The translations under genes were made by a program, and so were the position numbers. Source: Cenococcum geophilum 1.58 (taxonomy: Eukaryota > Ascomycota > Dothideomycetes > Gloniales > Gloniaceae). From it: DNA of 64,000 bases. A model generated the notes under the pieces. It made no database searches and had not been told where the DNA came from. It worked only from the letters and a program-made list of their open reading frames with translations. Positions 23,290-35,329 of the stretch are shown piece after piece; position 1 is the first letter of the stretch; each line of letters begins with the position of its first letter. Where the stretch lies: NCBI GenBank assembly GCA_001692895.1, contig KV748176.1:1612001-1676000 (forward strand), read 5' to 3'.

Positions 23290-26200
23290 AAAGGATTGCA
23301 CGGCTGTTATCTATACCCCCTCCCCTGCCGTAGAACTTAACTGTCCCCTAGTTAAATGTTTCGTATTTAGTTTTATTAAACGATCTTTCTAGAATACGCA
23401 CTTCTTAAACTACGTGGTGTTGCGATACTGGTGGATTTTATATATCTTTCTTAGGCTCTGGCTCTGCTATTATTTCTTATAGTATAGTTCCGCCTAATTA
23501 GTTAAGCTAGTCTTCCTAGTGGACCTTAGATATCTGTCGTTAATAGAACCTCTTTAATCTATTTCCTAGAGTTTAATCACGAAATGGTATACTATTAAGA
23601 TCCTTAATTAAGTATTATCCTTTATAAGGGTAACTTTTATATATACGGAATAGGCCTAGCCACTTTAGATCTAACTTGCGACTGCTAGAATAGTCTTGCT
23701 TAAATTACGCGTTATAAAGTATAACTATGTCCCTAACCTTAAATATGTCCTAGCGAACACGGCGGATATTATTAAAATATTCTTTATTTGCCTCCCTTAG
23801 TTGTCTTATACGCGCAATAGCCTCTTATATATTTATGTCTCTTTAGTTAAACTACTTTATATAAAGTATTAGTAGCTTTATAGTAGTCCGGACTATTTAC
23901 TAGGGCAGTATTTACTAAGTAGGTATGTAGAGTTTAATAGGAAGGACATGCTTATATCCGCATATAACTCTCGCTAGTGTTATTCCTATAGGTTGCTTAA
24001 CGGTTGTTCTATCTACCTATAAAACAGTATAGAGATTATTTAGCTATAAGCTATCTATCTTTGCTAAAGCGTTTACTATAGGCTTATATCCTCGCTCTAT
24101 TAAGCCTTGTCCCTACGGGTGATATACGGAAGCTATAACCCTTTTAATATTATAGAGCTCCGTAAACGCAGCGGTTATATCAGCATTTTCTCTACTACTA
24201 TTTATAGAAAGCTGTCCGAATACTCCCCATTTATAGATAATATCTTTATAGAGAAACTTCGCTACGCTTTTTATATCCTTTTTCTAAAGGGCTTAAGCTT
24301 CTACTTATCTAGATATGTATTCTCGAGTAGTAGCTAGGTATTAGAAACTGAGATAAGTTATTAGTATAAATATAATATCTACGGTCACTTAGTGCTATAA
24401 AATGGACTCCTATATAGGGTATATTGCTTCTTCTTTTTATCCTAGCTATTGTTTCTAGCATTATAGGTATAACTTAATATGCTATAATATCTAATCCCAT
24501 AGTCCTGGCCACTAATATTAATTTAAGACTCTTTAATATATTCCTTCTTGTCTATAATATTTACTCTAATTATAAAGGTTCTTAATAATCTCTTACTGAG
24601 TATTTTCGTTATTAATTACCCTTCGCATTAGCATATTTTTTAACTATTGGCGGAAGAGCTATCAATTACGCACTAGGAATTTTAGTGTATGTCGTTTAAA
24701 CTTTTTAAATTCTTTAGTATTTATTTCTTTTAGACGTCGTAAGGTTACTAGCCATTTTGCAATCTTCTAAGACTCCCCTAAATACGAGTCTTCCAGTAGT
24801 AGATCTATCTCTATTTTAACTAGGCTAGCTATATATTCTAAAGCACTTAGTTCGCAGTTAATGAACTCTTTAATATCCTTAGTCGGCTTATTAGGTCGTT
24901 TGCTATCTGGTGGTTATTATAATAGTCTATTAGCTAGGCTATTCTTTTTCCCTAGAATATGCCTAACATTAAAGTCCCATAACTAAATCTATGCTAGCCA
25001 TTATGTTATTAAGGCTCCTAGTAAATCGGTAGCAGTATAATTTAGTTACGCGACTAAGGTATTCGCATTTGCCTTAACTATAAAGCGGACGCTATATAGG
25101 TATACTTGACACTTCTTTAATATATATAGTAATACTTAATATTTAAGCTTTCCTAAATTATACTTCTGCTCCGCTCGAGACTAGATGCCGCTTTTATATT
25201 AATATAGGTGGCGATGACCTTACACGTCTAGTTATATAAGACCGCATCTCTACCTATTCTTATATCCGTTAATAGCAAGAACAATTAGCCTAGCCCCCTT
25301 ATTATAATCTAGTTAAACTAACGTAGGTGCTATAGCGATTGCATACTTTAGAGTCTTTATAGCGGCTATTTACTCTATACCCTATACGAACGGAATGTTT
25401 ACTTATAGCAGTTAGAAGATTAACTCTGCCTTTATTACAAAGTCTTCTACCTATATTTAGTAATATATGATAACTCCTATAAATGCTTAGGCAGATATAA
25501 TATCTTTATAGTCTCTCTAGTAAATAATCTTTGTAACTTTCGACTCTTTTAGATATCGCCCCTTTCTATTATAGCGGTAACTAACTACTATAATCTCGTC
25601 CTTATAGAAATAAGACTTTACGCCTAAGATTATACACCTAGCTTGTTCTAAATCTGTAAGTACTCTATCTAGCTATATAATGTGTTCTAGAATATATCTA
25701 CGCATGCCTAAAAAGCTCTCTTCTCCATTATATACTATCTATGGCCCTTTTACTATAATATTATCTAGAAACGGCAAGGTATAGTATAGGATATGTCGCT
25801 CTAGAATTTTAGTAATTGTCTTTATAAACTAGGCTACCGAATTCGTTCCTTTTATAGGTACTATTATTTATTATAGAAGTCCTAGAGGTGTTATAAAGGC
25901 CGTTAGGTTCCTGCTTTCTATATCTAGCTCCAATTGGTTATATTTAGAGAAGAAGTCAACTAGAGATATAACCTTACACCCCGCAAACTTCTTAGAAAAC
26001 TTATTAGCATATAGCGGCAGATTTACGTCCCTAATAGTTACTCGGTTGATATTTATTACTATATTAATTAGCCTGTACTTCTTATATTCCTTTTTACTTA
26101 TAAGAAACTATAGATTCCTATATAGGCTTTTGCAATATTCTAGAGTCCCTTAAGCTAGTCGTTCTTATAATATATTTATTACTTCCCCTTATAGGGCCCT

Positions 26201-29200
26201 TAGTATAGGGAAGTTTGGCACTTACTATGCTTTATACGGTATAGTCTTAATCTTTAATAGTGGAGTTACGTCTCTACTAATATAACCTATCTTAGAGAAC
26301 TCCTATGCTAGAGCTTCTTCTTAGTTAAATAATATGGCCTTAAAGATTTCTCGTTCTCTTGGCTAGAGGTCCCCTATAATTACGCGCTCTAGTTATTCTA
26401 GCTTTAGCCGTATACTATAGGCTAGCTTAGTATACCGCGGCTTAAGGAAATAATTATATGGATTAAAGGGCAACCCTTAAATAGACGCCTTTTGCTAACG
26501 CAAGGCCACTTCTTACCACTCCATTATTCCTTCTATAACCGTTCTGTCTAGTGCTAACGAATTAACTAGGCAGACTTTCTCTGCCTTTCGTTTATACGTA
26601 GTTGCTACACTTATAGCGTTCTATTAGGCCTTGCTTTTATAGCCTTCTATTTATATTATAAATAAATCCGTTATCTTTAACATTTAATATATAAGGAATC
26701 CAGCCTTTGCTTTAAATACTAGCTTCTACCTTCCTCCTAAGTGCTTCTTTAGGACTTCCTTTAACGTTTTGCTGTCGAGCTCTCTCTATTTAGCGTTATG
26801 CTCTTCTTCCCGTTAATTGCCCTGTTTAGCGGATATTTAAAATGGTAGACGCCCTTGTTAAAGTTATACCTTATTTCCCTCCTCTTTGTCCTTAGCGTCC
26901 TCCTTGTCCTAATACGCCGGGTTATAAGTAACCCCGGATATAATTTTAGCGGTTATACCGGTTATACGTTTCCTAAACTACTACTTATACTAATTCCTTT
27001 ATCTAGTCTAAGGAATATTACGTCCTTATAGGATATTAAGAACCTTATTTTAACTCCGCCATCTTTTAATTAAATAATGTAAGATACCTAGCCTATTACG
27101 GTTTGCTGCGTTATTAGTCTAGCCCTTACTAACTACGGCTTACTAAGTATTACCTTATATGACATTTCTCCTACAGTAATAAAAGTCGTGGATATTAAGA
27201 CGTTACCTATAACTATAGGGGCTATATACACTAATTTAATGAACTTAGACTAAGTCCTATTTATAGATGTTAAACGTACGCCCTATAACTATAGAGGCAG
27301 ACTTAATATTAGTAAGCTATGTTATAGAGCCATACTTTCCTTAATAAGGTTAAGCTCCGCTCTAAAGTTAATTAAGTACTTAACCCTTTTATCTCCTATC
27401 TATGCTTCTACCTTTAGACATTATTATTAAAACTAGGTAAATCCTACTTCCCGTTTAATCTAGTCTACCTCCGTAGTTATTAGGCCAGCTTAATTAGCAT
27501 AAAACGTTAGGTACGCCGATAATATAAATGCCTTAACACCCTCTTGCTTTTGTTAGTAGGGCTCTATAAGAGGTAGTAGGAGCGGCTTAAAGAATAACCT
27601 TATAAATTTAGGCATATATATAAGGCAGTTACTAATAATAACTTTAATAGTTTTTAACAAGATCTTGTCCGCTATTACGGTTAGGCTTAGGACGTTCCCT
27701 TTTAGTATATCTATTATCCTGACTGGCTTTAGTCGCGGTGCTTTAGCGGTCGCGGTCGCTTCCGTTCCTTATTCTACTTCTCTTCTTAGCTATTTAGTAT
27801 AGTCCATTTTATTAGTCTTCTTATTACTTACTAGTGATTGGGGAGCCTGCCGCTATAGTCGTAGTGCGATTTAGATATGTCCTTCTGGTTATATATTTTA
27901 AACTATTGCTAGTTACGAACCAGTTGGTTTTGGAGGTGGTTTCGTTACCCTTACGTCTCCTCTTAGCTTCCTAAGATTGTATAACCGTGTTATAGGCTAT
28001 AACTAGGTTGCTGCTCCTATTAGATTAATATATACCAACTCTACTTAATACACATCTTCCTAAGACTTGCCGAGCTCTTCTTTGCTTTTAGCGCCGTTAC
28101 TTTCTATAAGCTCTACTAAGGACGCGTTTGGTTGGATGCCTGTCGCCGTTATATTGGGATTGATATTCGCATTCTGCCTTAGCCAATCTTTAATAAACTA
28201 AATTTAATAGTTGCTTGGTAAATATGGGAGTGGATTTCCTAGGCGCTAACGTGTTCTAGTATAGATTTGGTTGTTTTTGTTTATATATAGGAACCCCCGG
28301 CTAACTAGTTCTTAAAGCTCTAAGTATTAGTTAATAAAACGATAAGGGCCTCTATATCTATATACGTCTTATTTTATGCCTAGTATATACTAAAGTTTCC
28401 TAGTCCTCTATACCTTCCTAGGCCTGGCTTATATCGCTTTTATAGCGCCCCCTTATAGGACAGTAGTAGTCTGTTGTTATTTATTACCGGTTATAGACCT
28501 GCTTATTCTTAACGCACTAACGCCTTATTTAGAAGCTGTATATACTATATTAGGTCTTAGCGAATCCTATTAAGGAACGTTATTGAAGATATAACTCTTA
28601 CTAATTTAACCGTCTTAAGATTAAGCTTCTGGAGTTGACTAGTAAGGTTCTCCAGCTTAGGGTCCGTCTCTTAGGTTATTTAACGGGCACTTACCGACTT
28701 ATTTAGCTAAGAGACTATAGGCGGCTAAAGAGTAGCATCTCTCTGGTTTAATATGGCCGGCTGCTACTTATGGAATTGTTTAACCAGCTAACGGAGACCT
28801 TGCTCCTTAGGGTTTATTATTAATAAGCGGTCTACGCCCTTATGCGAATTAAGCCTGTCTTTTACAGCCCTCCTTAGTAGGTGGAAGTTAAAAGACTCTT
28901 GTTTATTCGGGTCAGCTCCTGTCTTAGTTATAGTATATTTTTAATATTTAAATAGGAGTCCTTTTACAAACTAGTATCCTTATTTACGGTTTTCTAAATT
29001 ACTAGCTTTAGTAACCTTCTAGGAAATTAGTGTGAATTATTTACAGTACTTGCGTATACTACTAGGTAGGTTGTTCCTGTACTATAGTATATACGCTTCT
29101 AAAAATTCTATCGTCTTAACTTATTAAAAGTAGTTACTTCCTTAGTAGTCTGTCTAAAGCTTTTCTATAAGTTCTATTTATCTTTTAATAATAAACTTAG

Positions 29201-29800
29201 GCAGACTTCGGATCTAGGTCCCTATTTAATAGTCGCAATATTCCAGAAGTCCTTAATACTTTTTATTATTTATAACACAGTGCTAAATATATAGTTGCTC
29301 GTACTATTTAATAAATTGCGATATGTTTTGTTCCGTAAAGTAAGGAGTCCCTAGAGTCCCTAGAGCTAGTATAGGCTGGGCTATAATATATACCTTATCT
29401 TATTCTATTAGTGGTTTATTATAAGGCAACGGACTAGCAGTTTCTTCTAGGATAGGTAAGTTAACCTCCTAGTTCTTATTCTCTCTTTACTAAAGGTTAT
29501 TAGTTCTGGATGTTATAGGAGTTAGGTCTAGTACCGCATCCTCTAGGTTAGGAAAACTTTATAGGTTAATAGGCTGCCTGCTTCCTTCTCCGCCGTTATT
29601 ATAGAATGGGCCTAGCATCCCTAGTATTCCCTTTATTAGTCCTATTACTATTACTCTTATAAATTTAAGGGAGGCTTATATAAATGCCAGAAGAATTATA
29701 TAGACCGTTGCAAATATAGTAAATAAAAAATTAAAGACTTCTTTCTACTGGTTCTGATGCATTATAACCCTCTTTTTTATCCTCCGTCCTGCCGTACCCT
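23290..29800 (-). pseudogene. gypsy gag-pol polyprotein, inactivated
   Basis: Minus strand. A gag-type opening YFTEQNISQFIK*YEQL is near 29250-29340. Reverse transcriptase is at about 25600-26200: VISLVDFFSKYNQLELDIES, LTAFITPLGLL and FLDNIIVKGP (family FLDD; last Asp now Asn). RNase H follows to about 24650. Integrase runs to about 23300 with YHPQGQGLIERG-like sequence at 24090-24130 and a C-terminal IVRTTIKLLILYIK/DIVILYNA region. All major frame breaks are RIP-type stops. I saw no chromodomain, in contrast to the element at 34.7-42.7 kb. Protease lies between gag and RT (about 26.9-27.7 kb) but its catalytic motif was not read with confidence. Confidence 0.87.
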
Positions 29801-30090
29801 ATACTCGCATTCCTACTCCTAGTCATCTATTCCGTTCACTATAAGTCTTAGATAATAATCTCCGAAAGTGTTATTAACTTATCCTAATAATGGTAATATC
29901 TGCGTGTACGTCGCTAGTAGTTCCGTGCTTAATTTCCGCACCTATTAGTGACTTAACGGCTTCCGGTAATGGTGACTTAATAGTTTTTAGTCCTTCTATG
30001 GCTGCAGCATGTTCCTATACGTCTCCTGTGTATATAGCGCTGGACTTCTAATTCAAAGAGCTTGCCGTCATCCCTATATAGAATGCCATA

Positions 30091-30357
30091 TATAGTAATA
30101 TACGCGGTCCCTCTTAGATAGTAAGTTACAGTGCTATCAGGTCTGTTAGTCGGTCGTGGTTAGTTAGTAGAAATTAGTAGGAAAGCAGTTAGTAAGAAGA
30201 GAAGAAAAGAGTGTATTTTGTGTCCCTTGTGCCTATCTGAGTTGTTAAAGACTCTAAAGGCTCTAGACCAATCTATATAACTTATAGAAGGCCTAGGCTC
30301 TCCCAAAGCTATGCCTAATCTAGATATTAAATTTAGGGGCTAAATTATACTACTATA
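30091..30357 (-). repeat. 5' LTR of gypsy element
   Basis: 267-bp partner of 19108-19374, differing mostly by transitions. Followed by the right target duplication GTAG. Confidence 0.93.
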
Positions 30358-30553
30358 GTAGAAGCCTTAGAACGTTAGTTGTTATATATATTATATAGGA
30401 AGCTAAAGAGTTATAGATAGGATAATAGATGTCCTAATAGGTATACTTAAGTAACTAGACTAGATATATAATAATAAGAGAGCTAATAATTCTATTCTTT
30501 GTGTTATAACTAGTTAGTAAAGTAGCTCTAAAGAGGTAGGGAAATAAGTTTAG

Positions 30554-30872
30554 GACAATCTAAGATATTAAAAAATGTCTAAGATTGTATAAAAAAGTGA
30601 AATATAATATAGCATTTTATTCTATAAGCGTAAGGTAAGGTGAAATATATAGCAGAGAGAGGTGGGGGGATAATTTAAGATATTATAAAAGGTCTAAGAT
30701 TATATAAAAAAAAGTGAAATATAATATGGTATTTTATTCTATAAGTATAAGATAAGGTAAAGTATATAGTAGAGAGAGGTAGGGATAATCTAAGATATTA
30801 TAAAAAGTTTAAGATTATATAAAATAAAGTAAAATATAATATAGTATTTTATCCTATAAGCGTAAAATAAGG
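30554..30872. repeat. 115-bp tandem repeat, three copies
   Basis: Three head-to-tail units beginning GA(C/T)AAT(C/T)TAAGATATT at about 30554, 30669 and 30784. Units carry AGTGAAATATAATATGGTATTTTATTCTATAAG-type sequence and differ by transitions and small A-run changes. No coding role seen. Confidence 0.85.
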
Positions 30873-32149
30873 CTTTAGAATACCCTTTCACCTAAAGTAT
30901 AACCTATTTTTAAGCTATATCACTAATAAAGCAACTTTTTTTTAGATAAGCTGTTATATTTACTATACAGGCAACCCAAAACTAGTATCCTAGATCCTAC
31001 TTATAGCTACTACGCTTTATATTAAAGATATTTACTGGACTTATTTATATATAAGTCCCGTAGTCTAAATTATATATTAAGCCATCTATAACACAGCTAT
31101 TATTACTCTAGCCCTATAATACCGTACTCTCATTTACGCGCCTTTTTCTTCTATTTCCTGCCATTATTTGCTTAATCTTTTAAACTTCTATAGCCGCCTA
31201 AACCGATACTATAGCCTCTTTATCTTTAAAAATATAGCTACGTTAAGCTTACCTTAGCCTTAATTTCTCTAAACGCATACTACCTAAAAATGTATCCCGC
31301 CTTATATAAATACTATAAGCTCTACCTATAATATGGCGTCTAGTGCCCTAGCGTAAAGCGGGCTCTCTTAAAAGCCGTATTATAATGCCTTCTAGAGACT
31401 AGATACCTAAAGCCTCTTTAGCCGCTATAAATAAAGGAGATGCTAATACGTAGATTAACGGTGGTATATTAGGTAGAGATGGCCCTAATCTTTATAAGCT
31501 AGGGTAAAATATTAAGGTTAAGCTAGCCAATCTATAGGCTGACCTAAATAACCCGTTCTTTTCTGGTAAATTATTTAAAGAGCTTTAACTGTATTTTAGC
31601 TCTCCGTACCCTAGTAGTATATAGGCTTATACTAATATATCTATTTAACAGGAAACCGGAGATATTAAAAGGAATTCTAGAAATAAACTTTCAAAAGCCA
31701 TTAAAGATAAGTAGTTAGCCTATAAGATACGGGCTTTCTATTTAGTTACTTCGCGGGCTTTAAATTATCTATATTATTACTAATACCCGTTATCCGGCCT
31801 AGCCCTTTAACGTTACCCTAATAATGAATATAAGACTTCCAGGCGGCAGCTTAAGTTAGATATTAGTTAGAACTTTATATACCTAAGACCGGATATTATA
31901 GTTCTAAGTACTAACTTATTTAGTTATCTTAACTTAACTAGTACTACCCTTAATCTTCCCTTTCTTTCTTACTATAGCTTATATAGAAATAATGGAATTT
32001 ATAGGTCCGGATAGCTAATATTGTCGGGCTCTGTAACATTAGTGGTAAATAATATCTTCGCCGTAGCTGTAGTCCTGTAGCTATTGCCTAAAAATACTAT
32101 ATATTGTTATTTAGACGGATAAAGGTTTTTTAGGTACTATCGAGTCTTT
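30873..32149. other. RIPed sequence, unrecognised
   Basis: AT-rich, RIP-like. Plus-strand frames broken only by Gln/Trp-type stops can be followed for several hundred bases (for example 31430-31960), suggesting a decayed coding region, but no family is recognised. It may be the 5' part of the KDZ/Plavaka transposon that resumes at 33.4 kb, or an unrelated repeat. Confidence 0.45.
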
Positions 32150-32730
32150 AGTTTACAGTGTCCAGTTCTACTACTTTAGACTCTTTAAGTCCTTAAACTT
32201 AGTATTAAGCTTAGTGTTAAGCTAGTTATACTTACGCTTTAGCGTATAGTTCGGCTGCCTTAGACTCTTTTAAGTCCTTAAACTTAGTATTAAGCTAGTT
32301 ATACTTACGCTTTAGCGTCTATTCCGGCTGCCTTAGACTCTTTTAAGTCCTTAAACTCAGTGTTAAGCTAGTTATACTTATACTTTAGCATCCAGTTTGG
32401 CTGCCTGTTACGGCACCGTAACAAATCTAGTCAGGGGGCTCTCGCTTAAGCCTTGGCATATGTATATAGACGTGTCCTTTTCCACCTTCTGCTCCTCATC
32501 TTGATATCCGGGTCAATAGACTACCAATTGTACAGGCTTGCATACGTTCTACGGCGCTCGTGCCTCGATTGACTGAGTCGCTGTGACACTGCCTTAGACT
32601 CTTTTAAGTCCTTAAACTTAGTATTAAGCTAGTTATACTTACGCTTTAGCGTCCATTTCGGCTGCCTTAGACTCTTTTAAGTCCTTAAACTTGGTATTAG
32701 GCTAGTTATACTTATACTTTAGCGTAACTA
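32150..32730. repeat. 73-bp tandem repeat array interrupted by a solo LTR
   Basis: Units of CTGCCTTAGACTCTTTTAAG... start at 32255, 32328, 32401/32589 and 32662, exactly 73 bp apart once the LTR and one CTGCC are removed; a more divergent unit precedes them. Each unit contains the GTTATACTTACGCTTTAGCG block. 73 is not a multiple of three, so the array is not coding. Confidence 0.92.
32406..32588. mobile_element. Solo LTR, undamaged, with CTGCC target duplication
   Basis: 183 bp beginning TGTTACGGCACCGTAACA and ending CGCTGTGACA, flanked by CTGCC on both sides (32401-32405; 32589-32593). It is rich in CpA/TpG and so un-RIPed, in contrast to the surrounding array. Related to the RIPed solo LTR at 14158-14396. 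No internal region is present: the element was removed by LTR-LTR recombination. The first 18 bases form a TGTTACGG/CCGTAACA hairpin. Confidence 0.93.
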
Positions 32731-33449
32731 GTTCTAGCGAGAAAATAAAAGGTATACTTTTAGCAGCTATAAAGCCAAGCCACTTACATAGATTAAATAC
32801 CGGTAATTAACCGTTAGTACTATAACACGTACTCTTTACGCCTAGAAATAATACTATATTATTTAATATATAATTAGCAACAATGCAGCGGAGCTATCTA
32901 TAGTATTCTTATACCCCTAAAAGTTACGGCGGCCTTTACCGACACCTATAGTGCTATAAAAGGCGGCTGCCTAGCCACTAATACGTCTACAAAAAAGCAC
33001 GTAAAGAGAGATACAATACTTGCATATTTATTACGGCCCAACTACTTACAATTTGCAATTAATTCCACTACTCTTACTAGTTAGATAACGCGTAATTATA
33101 ACCGGACGGTATAAATACGAATACCGATAAGTATGCTCTAGTGGTGGTAGAATATAAGTAGAATGCCTATCTAGTGCCTCTATGCGGTATACCATATTAG
33201 AAAAGCGTTATATCGTTATTATTATTACTTAAAGTAGAGACATTTAAAGTAACTAAGAATATAAAGGCGGGTAAACCAATTTTATACGAGACCGATAATA
33301 ATATATAGTAAGTTAGCTAGATAATTTTAGATATTACCATATTATAATATAATAATAGCCAAAGTATACTATATAATCCTTTTTATTTAGAGTTTAATTA
33401 CGCCTTTTTAATATAGCTGTACCGTATTCGCTATATAAAGGGAGACGTT

Positions 33450-34743
33450 AACGCACTGCTTAAAGATACCCGCCTTAGCCCACTTTATAGCCTACTTAGC
33501 TTCTAATCTACAAATTAATAGGAAGAACTAATTACTACTATTTTATTTAGTATATAAGATAAACAATGGCTGTAATTAAAGTGTAAGGTGGAATTAAATG
33601 TTAAAGGCTCTAAGTAGAGGGAATACTATATTCTTTACTAGGATGTTATAAATATAATTGCCTTTCTAATTAGCTATTAACCCTTTAAAGATGCACTGGT
33701 ATATACACTAAAGAGACTCTATAATACCGAAAACTACCGAGTTTATAATAAGCTATACAGCGGTAACTAGTAGTGGGAGATATAAGGTAAGCTTCCTAGC
33801 GGTACTATAGTAGTTCCTATACTTATAGCAGTCGATAAAACCCAGCTAATAATGCACTATAGCGACAAATTGACCTAGCCGGTATATCTTACTATCGGTA
33901 ATCTTAACCAATAAGTTTAGCGCTAATAAACATCCCCCGCAAATATCCTTATCGGCTTTATACCAGTTATTAAAGAAAAAGATAACAATATAAAAAGTAA
34001 AGCATATTATAAGGTAATAAGAACTATACTTAAACGTAAGTCCTGCTTTAGTATTCTAACGCTATATTCCATTAACTAAAATATAATAGCAATTAAGTAT
34101 CTTATAGAAAGCGGCGTAGACCTTTAATATACGGATAATTTTATGCGACGATGTTATCTAATTATATATAGAATAATGGCAGACTATAAAGAATAAGTAC
34201 TACTTACAGGTATTAAAAGCCGACAGCACTATACTATGTGCTAGGTCCTCCCTCTAAAGCGTAAGAACTTAACCGAGAAATAATACCCGCTATATACCTA
34301 TAAGGAGATAAGAAGACAGATTAAACGCCAAAAACTAGAGAATATTCTTCCATCCTTAGACAACTGGGTATACCCAGTAGAATATTTTATATAGCACTAT
34401 CGCCTATTTAACATCTATAAGGGTATAATAGTAGATGTTCTATATTAGCTTCTAAAGGGTATCGTTATATAACTTATTAAATGGGTATAGAAACTAGTAG
34501 GCAATGTCATCTAGCTAAAAAAAAAAAAGAGAAAAGGGATAAAGACAACCATAACAAATATATCTGCGGAGGCTTAGCTTAATTAGCGTTTTAGATAAGT
34601 CCTGGCTTTTACAGAGCTAAAATAGTTTAATAACCTATTATTTAGTAAAGTTACTTAATGGACAGGTAATAAACAAAAAGCTATAGTTTGTCAACTTATT
34701 GCTATACTAGCCCTACTACTGTCGTTTAGGGAACTATATGCTA
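33450..34743 (+). pseudogene. KDZ/Plavaka-type transposase, 5' portion
   Basis: Plus-strand translation gives GTIVVPILIAVDKTQL, then QPVYLTIGNLNQ near 33800-33910, followed by ILIGFIPVIKEK, the signature block of Plavaka transposases of the Kyakuja-Dileera-Zisupton group (family: VVP-x-I-x-x-DKT-x-LT, YLTIGN). Upstream frame (33600-33790) includes DALVYTLKRLYNTENYRVYN. Frame breaks are RIP-type. The gene is interrupted at 34743 by the chromovirus; the target bases TGCTA repeat at 42657-42661 where the transposase resumes. Confidence 0.78.
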
Positions 34744-35167
34744 TATTACGGACGCTTTAAGTACGATATTACAACTACTTAGAGAAGAGTTAAAAGAAGC
34801 TAGTTAGTTAATTTAGGCACGGTCCAGAATAGAGCCGGTAGAGCTATGTGACGAGAAATAGTAGCTAAGGTCATATAATATACTATATATTAAACAAGAG
34901 GAATGGGAGGAACTTACGTACCTTATATATAAGACGTACATCACGTATAAGAAGGATTTCATAGGAGTATAATTGTATATTTAAGGACCCTAGTCCCTAC
35001 CTAGATAGTTCCTTCCTTATAGTAATTCTTAGAATATAATTAGAGTTAATCTATTAGGTAACTACTCTACTAGTTATTATTACGTTGTTAACTTTTATAC
35101 TTATATTTCCTATATACCTAGCCCAATAATAAGCCTATTATAGTTCTTACTATAAGGTTCCGTTACA
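34744..35167 (+). repeat. 5' LTR of chromovirus
   Basis: 424 bp, partner of 42232-42656. Starts TATTACGGACGC (TG mutated to TA by RIP), ends CCGTTACA. Confidence 0.94.
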
Positions 35168-35329
35168 CAATTACTACCTAGTTATAGTATTAATATAGAA
35201 AGTCAAATAATATGCTACTAAAGACAGCCACTATAACGCCATTAACGGCGGTAACTACTTTAAGGTTAGGTACTACCAGTATAGCAGATACTAACTCACA
35301 GCAACCTATAACGGTTAGATAACTATAAA

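Larger units (their letters stand above)
19108..30357 (-). mobile_element. Ty3/gypsy retrotransposon with extra ORF, RIPed
   Basis: 267-bp LTRs at 19108-19374 and 30091-30357, both starting TGTAGTGGGG (TATAGTAATA when RIPed) and ending ACTACTATA; 4-5 bp target duplication (A)GTAG at 19103-19107 and 30357/8-30361. The span is 11.25 kb, or about 10.6 kb without the poly(A)-tailed insertion at 19920-20527. On the minus strand: gag, protease region, reverse transcriptase, RNase H, integrase, then a long additional frame up to the 3' LTR. Gene order RT-IN is gypsy type. The size is large for a fungal gypsy; the excess is the third ORF. Confidence 0.93.

Noticed and set aside
14850-32150. Starship-type giant element with a DUF3435 captain
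   Set aside because: No tyrosine recombinase signature was seen; the LTR, LINE and SNF2 calls account for the readable coding text.
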